A stretch of DNA of 45,926 nucleotides. Source: Pirellulales bacterium. Its GTDB lineage: Bacteria > Planctomycetota > Planctomycetia > Pirellulales > JANQPP01. The stretch lies in contig JANQPP010000111.1 in assembly GCA_028289405.1 (NCBI GenBank), forward strand, positions 1 through 45,926, in the 5' to 3' direction. Both the position numbers and the translations under genes were made by a program. The notes under the pieces were generated by a model that was not told the DNA's origin, ran no database searches, and saw nothing but the letters and a program-made list of their open reading frames with translations. Positions 1-8,815 of this stretch are shown piece by piece. Position 1 is the first letter of the stretch. Every line of letters starts with the position of its first letter.

Positions 1-29
1 CTCCAAACGCCGGTTCCGGGGAAAAGCTG

Positions 30-1901
30 GTGGTCGCGTTCGACGGACGGCTAGTCGACGTGATGGATACCAAGAGCAGCCAACGCGAGCGGCTCAAACC
101 GCTCGATTTGGCCAGTCATGCGGCCCTCGCCGATGAGCGTGAACGTGTCTCGCTGGATACGCGCTGCCAATGGGTCGTGGTGGAAGACGTGGGGTTGCAT
201 CATGACGTCACGAGCGTGTTTCACGGCCGGCCCATTCTCCGCTTGCTCGCCATCGTGAAACCCGAATATTCCGATATCTGGGTCGTGGCCGTGTTCGCGT
301 TTTTCGCCGGAGTCTTGAGTCTGGCGACGCCCATCGCGGTGGAATCCCTGGTCAATATCGTTTCTTTCGGGCGATTGATTCAGCCTCTCGTAATCCTCTC
401 TTTAATGCTCTTTGGTTTTCTCGCGTTCGCATCTCTCATGCGGGCGTTGCAAACATTCGTGGTCGAAATCGTACAGCGGCGGCTGTTCGCCAGGGTCGCG
501 GCGGATCTCGCCTATCGCTTTCCCCGCGTCGATCCGCAGTCATTACACGGGCATTACGGTCCCGAGTTGGCGAACCGTTTCTTCGATGTGGTGACATTGC
601 AAAAAGTGACCGCGAGCCTCCTGTTGGACGGCCTGGCCATCGTGCTGGCAACCGCCGTGGGGATGGCCGTATTGGCCTTCTACCACCCCTGGCTTTTGGG
701 GTTTGACTTGTTACTGCTCGTCACGGTCGTGAGCGGCGTGCTGGTCTTGGGGCGGGGAGCCATCAACACGGGAATTGACGAATCGAGACAAAAGTACCGC
801 CTCGCCGCATGGCTGGAGGATCTCATACGGTGTCCGGTCAGTTTCAAACTGGCCGGTGCCTCGGAATTCGCCTTGGATCGGGCGAATCAGATTACCGCCG
901 ACTATTTGAATGCTCGCCGCAGACACTTTCACGTGTTGTTCCGGCAATTGCTGTTTATCCTCGGCCTGCAAGCGGTCGCCGGCACGGTACTGCTCGGGTT
1001 CGGCGGCTGGCTCGTCATTCGTGGGCAACTGACCCTGGGACAGCTCGTGGCCGCCGAGCTTATCGTGGCCACGATCTTGGCGTCGTTGGCGAAATTGGGG
1101 AAACATATCGAAGCGTTTTATGACGTCGTGGCTTCGGTGGACAAACTGGGCCATCTGTTCGACTTGGAAATCGAACCTCAAGACGGCCTCGTCGGCTTTC
1201 GCCCCGATCAAGGAGCCTGCCTAAAGATCACGGACGTGCGGCACGCTCTCGGCGGGCCCTGGCCACGGCAAGGCTTCTCGCTCGATATCGAGGCGAGTGA
1301 GCGCGTCGCGTTCCTCGGCCGGGACGGAGCGACCTCCACCATCCTCTTCGATATGCTCTATGGCCTGCGCTTTCCCGATGCCGGACATATCGAAATTGAA
1401 CAGTCCGATCCCCGAGATCTGCGTCCCGACGTCTTGCGAACGGCCGTCACCTTGGCACGAGGAATCGAAGTCTTCGAAGGCACGATCGCCGAGAATGTCC
1501 AAATGGCTCGGCCGGGCGTGAGCATGACCGATGTGCGTTCCGCGTTGCATGCGGTGGGGCTTCTGGACGATGTGCTCAGGTTCCCCGACGGGCTGGACAC
1601 GCCGTTGAATGCCGGTGGCGAGCCATTGAGTGCCGCGCAGCTCACCCTGCTAATGCTCGCTCGCGCCATCGCCGGTGCGCCGCAGCTACTGTTGATTGAC
1701 GATCTTTTGGATAGCCTGGGGGATGAGCCGTTGCGCGAAGTTTGCAACGCGCTGCGTGACTCGTCTCGCGAGTGGACCTTACTCGTATCGACCAAGCGTC
1801 GAGAAATTGCGGAGTTGTTTGACCGAGTGATCGAAATGGAGCCGAAGCTGATCTCCACGGTTCAGCCGCCGGCCTTGCCCTATTCGGAGCCCATACCATG
1901 A
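30..1901 (+). CDS. ABC exporter (TMD-NBD) with degenerate ATPase
   Basis: A 623-residue half-transporter of the type I secretion/peptide exporter kind. About six membrane segments lie between residues 85 and 350, followed by an ATP-binding-cassette fold. The cassette is degenerate at every catalytic motif. The Walker A region reads GRDGATST near residue 430 and lacks the Gly-Lys pair. The Q-loop glutamine is absent (AVTLARG before FEGTIAENV). The signature is LSAAQ (about 533), Walker B is LLLIDD (Asp for the catalytic Glu, about 555), and the switch His is Lys (LVSTKRRE). It probably needs a canonical partner, perhaps encoded just upstream. GTG at 30 has a GGGGA seven bases ahead. The frame is open to the window edge and ATG at 63 is an alternative, so the 5' end is uncertain. 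Its stop overlaps the start of the HlyD-like gene (ATGA). Confidence 0.8.
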   Translation: MVAFDGRLVDVMDTKSSQRERLKPLDLASHAALADERERVSLDTRCQWVVVEDVGLHHDVTSVFHGRPILRLLAIVKPEYSDIWVVAVFAFFAGVLSLATPIAVESLVNIVSFGRLIQPLVILSLMLFGFLAFASLMRALQTFVVEIVQRRLFARVAADLAYRFPRVDPQSLHGHYGPELANRFFDVVTLQKVTASLLLDGLAIVLATAVGMAVLAFYHPWLLGFDLLLLVTVVSGVLVLGRGAINTGIDESRQKYRLAAWLEDLIRCPVSFKLAGASEFALDRANQITADYLNARRRHFHVLFRQLLFILGLQAVAGTVLLGFGGWLVIRGQLTLGQLVAAELIVATILASLAKLGKHIEAFYDVVASVDKLGHLFDLEIEPQDGLVGFRPDQGACLKITDVRHALGGPWPRQGFSLDIEASERVAFLGRDGATSTILFDMLYGLRFPDAGHIEIEQSDPRDLRPDVLRTAVTLARGIEVFEGTIAENVQMARPGVSMTDVRSALHAVGLLDDVLRFPDGLDTPLNAGGEPLSAAQLTLLMLARAIAGAPQLLLIDDLLDSLGDEPLREVCNALRDSSREWTLLVSTKRREIAELFDRVIEMEPKLISTVQPPALPYSEPIP

Positions 1902-3346
1902 GTACCGAATTGACTCCCCGACAATCTCAAGTCCTCTCGGAACCGGCGTACCACGAAGCCGATTTTCCCTCGTTGCGGCTGGCCCGTTCCTCACGATATG
2001 CCCGCCGGATTTCCAAGTGGCTGCTGGCGCTCTTGTGTAACGCCGTGATCGGCATGATTTTCGTGCCGTGGCAACAGGCGATTCGTGGAGATGGCGCGGT
2101 CGTGGCCTTCAACCCGGTGAACCGGACGCAGAGCGTGCAAGCTCCCATTAAGGGGGTCATCGCCGAAATCGGGGAAGGTATCCGCGAGAACGCACGGGTC
2201 GAAAAGGGACAACTCGTCTACCGCATCTCTGATCAGGATCCAGATTACCTCGAGCGAATTATGGGACAGTTGAAGAATACCAATGACCAATTGCAAGCCG
2301 CGCAACGACGTGAGGAGCGGGCGAATGACCAGTTCGAGGCAAATAAACGCGTCGTGACGGCGAAGGAAGGGGAAGTGAATTCGCTCAAGGCGGCCCAAAG
2401 GGAAGCCATCGCCGCGGCGGATTCTTACGTACTGATGGCCAAAAACAAACTGGCCGCCGAAGAGGCGGGCCTTAAGGCGGCCGAGCGTGCCGTGTGGCAG
2501 GCGGAGCTGGACTATGAACGAAAAAAGAATTTGGAGTCGCAGGGTTTCGAGTCGGGTCTCAAATTCCAAGAAGCGGACCTCAAGCTCCGGCAGGCCGAGG
2601 CCAAACAGAAGATGGCCGAGGAATATGTCAAAGCCGCCGGCAAGGAAGTAGAAGCCAAGCAACAAGAGCGGGAATCCAAAAAGCAGGAGTGGCAAGGCAA
2701 AATCAACAAGGCCGAATCGGAGTTTGAGAAGGCGACCAGCGATGTCGCCAAAGCCGAAGGGGACATCGCCAAAACGCAAGAAGAAATCAGCAAAATCAAG
2801 ATCGAACAGGCCAAACTGGAAACGCAGCGCGCTCGCCAAGAAACGCAGGATGTCGTGGCGCCCCGGGACGGGTACATCATGCGGTTGGTCGCGTACGACA
2901 AGTCCGCCATCGTGAAACAAGGGGATCCCCTATTCACCATCGTGCCCGAGACCGACGAACCGGCCGTCCAAATCTGGGTGAATGGAAATGACGCGCCACT
3001 CATCGCACCGGGCCGGCATGTTCGGCTGCAATTCGAAGGTTGGCCCGCCGCACAGTTCTCCGGTTGGCCCAGCGTGGCGATCGGAACTTTTGGAGGCAAA
3101 GTCGCCTTGGTCGATCCGACCGACGACGGGATGGGGAAATTCCGCGTGGTCGTCGTGCCCGATGAGGAAGATGCCCCCTGGCCGGAATACCCCTACCTCC
3201 GGCAAGGTGTGCGGGTCCACGGCTGGGTGCTATTGGACCAAGTGCCCCTGGGCTACGAGATTTGGCGCCGGATGAACGGTTTCCCACCGGCCCTGAAGTC
3301 CAAGGAAGACGCGGAGAAGGTGAAGCCGCCGAAGGTTAAAGTCTAG
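1898..3346 (+). CDS. HlyD-family periplasmic adaptor (membrane fusion protein)
   Basis: This 482-residue protein links an inner-membrane exporter to an outer-membrane channel. One transmembrane helix lies at about residues 41-57. A first half-lipoyl segment (VQAPIKGVIAEIGEGI) follows. Residues about 115-310 form a very long Lys/Glu/Ala-rich coiled coil, longer than in short RND adaptors and typical of type I secretion adaptors. A second half-lipoyl segment (DVVAPRDGYIMRLV) and a beta-barrel domain complete it. The start ATG overlaps the TGA of the ABC gene by four bases, so the two are translationally coupled. The TolC-like gene follows after 239 bp. The family call is firm; the exported substrate cannot be read from the sequence. 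Confidence 0.9.
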   Translation: MSTELTPRQSQVLSEPAYHEADFPSLRLARSSRYARRISKWLLALLCNAVIGMIFVPWQQAIRGDGAVVAFNPVNRTQSVQAPIKGVIAEIGEGIRENARVEKGQLVYRISDQDPDYLERIMGQLKNTNDQLQAAQRREERANDQFEANKRVVTAKEGEVNSLKAAQREAIAAADSYVLMAKNKLAAEEAGLKAAERAVWQAELDYERKKNLESQGFESGLKFQEADLKLRQAEAKQKMAEEYVKAAGKEVEAKQQERESKKQEWQGKINKAESEFEKATSDVAKAEGDIAKTQEEISKIKIEQAKLETQRARQETQDVVAPRDGYIMRLVAYDKSAIVKQGDPLFTIVPETDEPAVQIWVNGNDAPLIAPGRHVRLQFEGWPAAQFSGWPSVAIGTFGGKVALVDPTDDGMGKFRVVVVPDEEDAPWPEYPYLRQGVRVHGWVLLDQVPLGYEIWRRMNGFPPALKSKEDAEKVKPPKVKV

Positions 3347-3585
3347 CCAAATCGCCTGATCCCGAGGACCGCCTGGCCGATTTCGAAAACCGGCGGCTCC
3401 CGCTGGGATCACCACGCCGATTCAGCCGATACCGATCAAGTATCGCGGCAGGATCGGCTGCACCTTGCGCGAAGTCTTGCTGATCAAGCCGGTCCACTCC
3501 CTGCGGTCATTTTCCTGTTTGCCGGTATTGGCCAGCGCGCTTCGCGCGATGCCGGCTGACGGTACGCGTTCCTCATTCGGGCTCG

Positions 3586-5208
3586 GTGATTGTGCGATTT
3601 TTTCGGATAACCATTTATCTTTCCGCAATCTGCCTTGCCGGTATTTGCGGTTGCCGGTCCGCGCCGCAGCGCGTGAAATTCGATCAACATGAGGTGACTC
3701 CCCCCACGCCGAATCCGGTGATTCAGCCCGTGGCCTTTCAAGCCGATGCGGCGGCACAAAGGCCAGAGGCGGAACCGCCTGAAAGCCTTCCGCCACTCGA
3801 TTCCGCCGGTTCGCAGAATTCTTCGGTGGAGATTTTGACCCCACCCCCCGAGGACGCGCTTTCGCTGGAAGAGGTCGTGACTTCGGTCCGCTTGCACTTC
3901 CCCTTGATTCGGCAGGCCGTGGCCGCGCGGGGCATCGCGGCGGGAGAGGCCTTGTCCGCGCTCGGCGCTTTCGACCACAAGCTGGACGGGTTTACCGAAT
4001 CTCAGCCGCTCGATTTCTATCAGAACTACCGCCACTCCATTGGCGTCAAACGGAACACCATGTGGGGGGGGCAGACCATCGCCGGTTACCGCATCGGCAG
4101 AGGCAGTTTCGAACCCTGGTATCTGGAACGGGAAACAAACAAAGGGGGAGAATTCAAAGCCGGCGTCATCGCGCCGCTGATTCGCGACCGTTGGATTGAC
4201 GCGAATCGAGCCGAATTGTGGCAGGCCCAACTCGAACAGAGGCGGGTCGAACCGGAAATCATGGCGCAAATCATCATGTTCGTGCGGGACGGCAGCGTCA
4301 CTTATTGGGATTGGGTGGCCGCTGGTGAAAATTACCGCATCGCCGATGGGCTCTTGGACCTGGCCTTGGAACGCAATCGAGGCTTGCAAGAGCAAGTCCG
4401 CCTCGAGGAAAAAGCTTCCATCGACTTGGTCGATAACCGCCGCATCATCGTCTCTCGAGAGGCCAAGTTGATCGATGCCCGGCGAAAGCTGGAACAAGCC
4501 GCCGTGAAGCTGTCCCTCTTTTATCGCTCCAATGTGGGAGAACCCGTCTTGGCCGACGCAGCGGTTTTACCCGCGGAGTTCCCTCTCCCGGAACGGTTTG
4601 CCGACAATCCGCTCGATTTGCAACCCGAATCCGAGGACATGTCGCTCGCGCTCGGGCAGCGCCCTGAATTGACCGAATTGCAGGTCGTCCGCGAACAACT
4701 TTCCGTGGCGCTGCGGCAAGCCCGAAATGAGACCTTGCCCGACGTCGATGGCGGCGTGCTCGTGGGCCAGGATGTGGGCGAACCGACCAGTTCCAAACGC
4801 GACAAGTCGGAGTTCGAACTGGAAGCCATGATCATGGTCACCGTGCCGCTGGAGCGGCGCAAGGCGCTGGGAAAAATCCGCAGCCTGCAGGCCAAGATGG
4901 CGCAGGTGAGCGCCAAGAACCAATTCACGTCGGACAAGATCGTCGCCGATGTGCGGCTCGCGCGTGCCGCCTTGATCGCGGCCTGGCAACGAGTCGACAA
5001 GGCGAATGAAAGCTACAACTTGGCCATACGCATGCGGGAGGCGGAACAAGTACGGTTCGAATTAGGACAAAGCGACCTCTTCAATCTGAACATTCGCGAA
5101 CAGCAAGCCGCCGAAGCGGCGGCGGACCGCGTTCTAGCCCTCTTCGAGTACTACGTGGCCCAAGCCGATTACGCGGCCGCATTGGGGTATGACGGACCTG
5201 ATTTATAA
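3586..5208 (+). CDS. TolC-like outer membrane efflux protein
   Basis: A 540-residue protein of the outer membrane efflux protein family. The N-terminus has a hydrophobic stretch ending in a Cys-rich segment (LAGICGCRSAP), which suggests a lipoprotein signal, though the lipobox is not canonical. After a Pro-rich linker, two helical repeats carry the alternating Ala/Gln/Glu pattern of TolC hairpins, for example LSVALRQARNETLPDVDGG and FELGQSDLFNLNIREQQAA, the latter a typical OEP C-terminal motif. It sits downstream of the ABC and HlyD-like genes on the same strand and completes a tripartite exporter. The start is a GTG (3586) with another GTG two codons later; neither has a strong ribosome binding site, so the exact start is uncertain. 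Confidence 0.88.
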   Translation: MIVRFFRITIYLSAICLAGICGCRSAPQRVKFDQHEVTPPTPNPVIQPVAFQADAAAQRPEAEPPESLPPLDSAGSQNSSVEILTPPPEDALSLEEVVTSVRLHFPLIRQAVAARGIAAGEALSALGAFDHKLDGFTESQPLDFYQNYRHSIGVKRNTMWGGQTIAGYRIGRGSFEPWYLERETNKGGEFKAGVIAPLIRDRWIDANRAELWQAQLEQRRVEPEIMAQIIMFVRDGSVTYWDWVAAGENYRIADGLLDLALERNRGLQEQVRLEEKASIDLVDNRRIIVSREAKLIDARRKLEQAAVKLSLFYRSNVGEPVLADAAVLPAEFPLPERFADNPLDLQPESEDMSLALGQRPELTELQVVREQLSVALRQARNETLPDVDGGVLVGQDVGEPTSSKRDKSEFELEAMIMVTVPLERRKALGKIRSLQAKMAQVSAKNQFTSDKIVADVRLARAALIAAWQRVDKANESYNLAIRMREAEQVRFELGQSDLFNLNIREQQAAEAAADRVLALFEYYVAQADYAAALGYDGPDL

Positions 5209-5542
5209 ACCGGCTCGTGGAATCTTGAGAACCAACATCGGCTGCGACCAGGATTCTTCCCCCACACGGTTTGCCGCTTCCAGGCAAGGTCTTCGCCACG
5301 GAATCGCCGGCGAATCCTGGCGTGAATTCCACATGAAGACGTTTTCACGCATCAGCCGCATGTGACGGTAATGCATTCTTCGCGAACCGTGGCGAGTTTA
5401 ACGCTGATCCGGCAGGCCGGCTCGAAAATTCCCAAGAAATTCATGGCCCCCTGCTCGGGCACGTGCAATATACATCTGTCGGCGTAGGCGCGACGTTCAT
5501 GGCCTCGAATTTCCTTCCTCAGTAAGAACTTCTCCGGATATC
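5209..5542. other. Intergenic gap, 334 bp
   Basis: No convincing reading frame lies here. Near 5301 there is a near-palindrome (GGAATCGCCGGCGAATCC), but it has no T-tract and I cannot assign it as a terminator. The leader of the CheV gene lies at the right end. Confidence 0.4.
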
Positions 5543-6502
5543 ATGCCCACCAACGATAAAGGTATCCTCCTGGAAGCCGGAACGAACGAACTCGAAGTCC
5601 TCGTGTTCGCCGTGGCCAACCAGCGGTTTGGAGTCAACGTGGCGAAGGTTCGGGAAATCCTGCCGATTCCCCAAATTTCGTCGACGCCGGACCGTTCCCA
5701 TGCCATTGAAGGGCTGGTACGGATTCGCGACCTAGTGGTCACCATGGCCAATCTGGAAAGCTACCTCTTCTCCGATCGCGGCTCGGGCATGGCGTTGCCC
5801 GTGGGAGAAGACGACAAACTGCTGCTGCTGGAATTCAATCAAGACTATTTGGGATTTCGCGTGCAGTCCGTGGAGCGGATCTATCGCATCTCGTGGAAGG
5901 ACGTATTGCCGCCACCGGACTTGAGTTGCAACGGAATTCCTTTCACTTCCGTCATTCTGCTGAAAGACACCATCATCCCCATTCTGGACTTCGAGTCCAT
6001 TGGTACCGATTTGGGAATGCCGTCGTTTCCGCCCGGGCATGGATCCCACGAGACGATTGCCGGCAAAGACCGAAGCAGCTATCCCCTCGTATTCGCGGAT
6101 GACTCACCTTTGGTTCGGGAGACGATCCGGGACCGCTTGCGTGCGGCAGGCTATACGAATCTGAAGATTTTCAGCGACGGTGAAGCGGCGTGGAACTACT
6201 TGAGCCGAATCGCTAGCGACTCCTCACTCGAAGATGTGTTCACAAAAGTCGCCGGCGTGATCACGGATATCGAAATGCCCCGCATGGATGGCCTCAGTCT
6301 GACGAAGAAAATCCGCCAAGAATCTCTCTTCAAGGATTTGCCCGTCGTGCTGTTTTCTTCCATTGCTTCGGATGCCAATGCGAACAAAGCGAAACAAGTT
6401 GGGGCGGACGCGCAACTCTCCAAGCCGGAATCCGACCGGCTTTCCGAAGTGATGACACAGCTTTTGGACGAAGCCGCCACGCGTGAGTCGTTGTCCGCGT
6501 AA
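5543..6502 (+). CDS. cheV: CheV-type chemotaxis coupling protein (CheW-REC)
   Basis: A 319-residue two-domain protein. Residues about 10-160 form a CheW domain (VFAVANQRFGVNVAKVREIL; IEGLVRIRDLVV), which docks chemoreceptors to the CheA kinase. Residues about 180-310 form a receiver domain with the acidic pair at 186-187 (VFADDSP), a phospho-acceptor Asp at 242 (ITDIEMPRMDG) and the conserved Lys at 294 (LSKPE), so phosphorylation appears possible. The length and order match CheV. No other chemotaxis gene is nearby, and the neighbours (a secretion operon and a convergent envelope operon) do not explain its presence. The gene ends 16 bp from the convergent NPCBM gene. The ribosome binding site is weak. 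Confidence 0.9.
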   Translation: MPTNDKGILLEAGTNELEVLVFAVANQRFGVNVAKVREILPIPQISSTPDRSHAIEGLVRIRDLVVTMANLESYLFSDRGSGMALPVGEDDKLLLLEFNQDYLGFRVQSVERIYRISWKDVLPPPDLSCNGIPFTSVILLKDTIIPILDFESIGTDLGMPSFPPGHGSHETIAGKDRSSYPLVFADDSPLVRETIRDRLRAAGYTNLKIFSDGEAAWNYLSRIASDSSLEDVFTKVAGVITDIEMPRMDGLSLTKKIRQESLFKDLPVVLFSSIASDANANKAKQVGADAQLSKPESDRLSEVMTQLLDEAATRESLSA

Positions 6503-6518
6503 TGCGTCGCTGCCCGCG

Positions 6519-7721
6519 TTAGCGTAAGCGTGGATTCAGCCAATTTGTCCTGTCCAGGATGTCACCTTCGTCGGCGTAATCGACCACGAGGCTGACGCGC
6601 CGCATACCAGACAAGTCGGCGTGAATTCGGCGGGGAGCATCGTCGCCGCGCAAGATGACGCGTTCCGTCAATGCCCGCCAAGCCATGCCACCCGCGTCAC
6701 CAAAGACTTGAAATGCCGCACTGCCCCCGCCCCGGGCTGTATCGTCCATGCCGGCCCAAGTGATCAATTCTTGATCCCCTTCGCGGAGTTGGAAAATCAA
6801 CCGTGACGCCGAGTGCATGCCGATTCCCTTGAGATGAAGCTGGCCGTTACAACGGAGCATTCCACCCTCCGCGGCACGATCCAGATGGAATGGCCACGCC
6901 CCGCTAAGGTACGGCACATGCCGATACCCACCCACGGGCCGATCGGACAAGTAGTCCACGGCGTCGCCGCGCGGCTGCAAGTAGCCTATCGCGTCAACAT
7001 CCACCGAGAATTCCAGACCGCGCACATCGCGGAGATACAAGGCCGAATCCCGAGATTCGATTTCACTCATCGTGATGCGGCTGCCATCGCGAAGACCGGC
7101 CAGCCATCGGGCGTCCTTCGCGGGATCCCCACGCATACGTGAGGCCAATGACAACGCGGCAACCTTTTCGCGGCCCAGTTCCAATTCTCCCCAAGCTGCC
7201 CGGAGGAAAACTGCGTCGGCAGTTTGCCGGATCAGTTTGCCAGAGATCTTGTCTCCAGAGAGCAGCCACGCTTGATCGGATTCTTGGTCGCCCAGCAGCA
7301 GCCGAAGGCGCTGGTCCGGCGCGCCGTGAACTCGAGACCCTTGGAGCACGATGCCGGCGACTTGGTTCAGCGGTAACTCGACCGGTCCCAGTATCGAGGA
7401 GGTGAACCGCAACGTTGCGGAGTCCACCAGAAAGCTCGTGCCGTGCAGCACATCGCCATTACGCAGCACTACATGCGACCGATCCGGGAATTCCAGGAGC
7501 CGCCCCCACCAGGCCAGTTGATCCGCGGGTATCGCCACTGAACTTCCGTCAGCGGTTTGAAATTGCGGCGTTCCAGTTTCCGACACACCGACGAATTGCA
7601 GCGTTTGGGGCGGGCCGTGCAACTTCACCGCTGGCAATGCTTCACTCCGAGCAGCATTGCTGTTGAGCAGCGCCACGGCCAGCAGGCTCCCCGTCAGAAC
7701 GTAATCGTTGAGCAGTCTCAT
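6519..7721 (-). CDS. Secreted NPCBM-domain protein
   Basis: A 400-residue exported protein. The start at 7721 is preferred because its ATG overlaps the TGA of the upstream gene (ATGA), and it opens directly into a signal peptide (MRLLNDYVLTGSLLAVALLN). The middle is beta-rich with repeated short motifs about promoting or rating a value (LVNGDVL-like turns), possibly a small propeller or SH3-like repeats. Residues about 265-400 look like an NPCBM carbohydrate-binding-type domain: LHLKGIGMHSASRLIFQL, followed by a region on cohesion and acceleration-like strands ending VSLVVDYADEGDILDRTNW. It is the last gene of a minus-strand operon with a cyclase-fold protein, a coiled-coil protein and a DUF4175-like protein. 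The ligand is unknown. Confidence 0.75.
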   Translation of the reverse strand: MRLLNDYVLTGSLLAVALLNSNAARSEALPAVKLHGPPQTLQFVGVSETGTPQFQTADGSSVAIPADQLAWWGRLLEFPDRSHVVLRNGDVLHGTSFLVDSATLRFTSSILGPVELPLNQVAGIVLQGSRVHGAPDQRLRLLLGDQESDQAWLLSGDKISGKLIRQTADAVFLRAAWGELELGREKVAALSLASRMRGDPAKDARWLAGLRDGSRITMSEIESRDSALYLRDVRGLEFSVDVDAIGYLQPRGDAVDYLSDRPVGGYRHVPYLSGAWPFHLDRAAEGGMLRCNGQLHLKGIGMHSASRLIFQLREGDQELITWAGMDDTARGGGSAAFQVFGDAGGMAWRALTERVILRGDDAPRRIHADLSGMRRVSLVVDYADEGDILDRTNWLNPRLR

Positions 7722-8815
7722 CGCTGAAAAATGGGGAGGCAATCATTGGGGATTTGCAACACGATGCACGCCATGGCGGTACCGTACAGAGGGGACATGG
7801 GATCGGTCCACGAGCCATTGGGAAGTTGCACGCGAAGCAGTTCTTCTTTCAACCCGGGATACCACTCCTCCCAATAGGCGTCGCCGGCATGCCACATGGC
7901 TTGCGTGGCGTAGTATTGGCCATAGAAATAATGCGTATGATTTTGAGCCGTATTCCGGCCAGGCTGGAAGCGAGACAGGTATTGCAAGCCTTGTTCTATC
8001 TCTGGCCCTTGATACACGCCGGCGCTATACAGCGCGACCAGGCCTGCCGCCGAACGAGGAAAAGCGCTCACGCCTCCCCCGTCACTGCGCATGTACATGA
8101 AGCCCCCGTCCGGATTTTGGCAGCGACGCACGAAATCGATACACCGCTCGACCGTTTCCCGCGGAACATGGAGGCCGGCATTGCGGGCCGCGCGGAGGGC
8201 CATGATTTGGCAGATCGTGACCGAGATATCCGCGTCGAACCGGCGGGGTTCGTACCGCCAGCCGCCCTCTTCGTTTTGCGTATCGACGATCAAGCGAACC
8301 GCCAGCGACAATTTTTCCCGCAGATCCTCTCGCGGAGACATGCCGTACACCTCCGCCAAAAACAGCGTGGCGAACCCATGCCCGTACATCGGTCCGTGGC
8401 TTACCGCTTCGGGTTCGGAGATAAACCCGCTGCGCTGCACATGCGTGAGCACATAATCGAGCGTGCGATCGATGTTTTCACCATGAGGACCCCGCCCCGG
8501 CGTGCTGCCGGAGGCCAGGAAGGCCAGTCCCGCGATGCCGCAGACGCCGACATTCCGACCCATGGTCCCGCCCGAGAACGAACCGTCCGGCCGCTGCTGT
8601 TCCTGAAGAAAATCGAGTCCACGTTGAATGGCGGTGTCGGTCCGCGCGTCGATTTCCTGGCCGCGTTGAATGGGAGGGTTCTCGTCTTGGCCCAGGACTT
8701 CGCAGGGCTGCGGCAGGAGGAACGCGAAGCTACATCCGACGATTCCCCAAAAGATTCCATTCCGAGCGAAGTGGCCCCGGCAAAGTCGCGAAATGGTCAC
8801 GCGCATGGGCTTCAT
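7718..8815 (-). CDS. Prenyltransferase/squalene-cyclase-fold secreted protein
   Basis: A 365-residue protein with an N-terminal hydrophobic segment (GIFWGIVGCSFAFLLP) that acts as signal or anchor. The rest consists of alpha/alpha-barrel repeats of the prenyltransferase/squalene oxidase type: IQRGLDFLQEQQRPDGSFSG, LIVDTQNEEGGWRYEP and IDFVRRCQNPDGGFMYM, each with the QxxDGGF/W-like turn. The catalytic DXDD motif of squalene-hopene cyclases is not seen, so a terpene cyclase reaction is unlikely; planctomycetes carry many such non-catalytic proteins. The start at 8815 is chosen because its ATG overlaps the TGA of the preceding gene (ATGA); the frame is open further upstream, but that part would overlap the preceding gene. 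It is the third gene of the operon. Confidence 0.8.
   Translation of the reverse strand: MKPMRVTISRLCRGHFARNGIFWGIVGCSFAFLLPQPCEVLGQDENPPIQRGQEIDARTDTAIQRGLDFLQEQQRPDGSFSGGTMGRNVGVCGIAGLAFLASGSTPGRGPHGENIDRTLDYVLTHVQRSGFISEPEAVSHGPMYGHGFATLFLAEVYGMSPREDLREKLSLAVRLIVDTQNEEGGWRYEPRRFDADISVTICQIMALRAARNAGLHVPRETVERCIDFVRRCQNPDGGFMYMRSDGGGVSAFPRSAAGLVALYSAGVYQGPEIEQGLQYLSRFQPGRNTAQNHTHYFYGQYYATQAMWHAGDAYWEEWYPGLKEELLRVQLPNGSWTDPMSPLYGTAMACIVLQIPNDCLPIFQR

Noticed and set aside
1991..2920. Minus-strand 309-residue frame opposite the HlyD-like gene
   Set aside because: Leu/Phe-rich mirror of the coiled-coil codons; a shadow frame.
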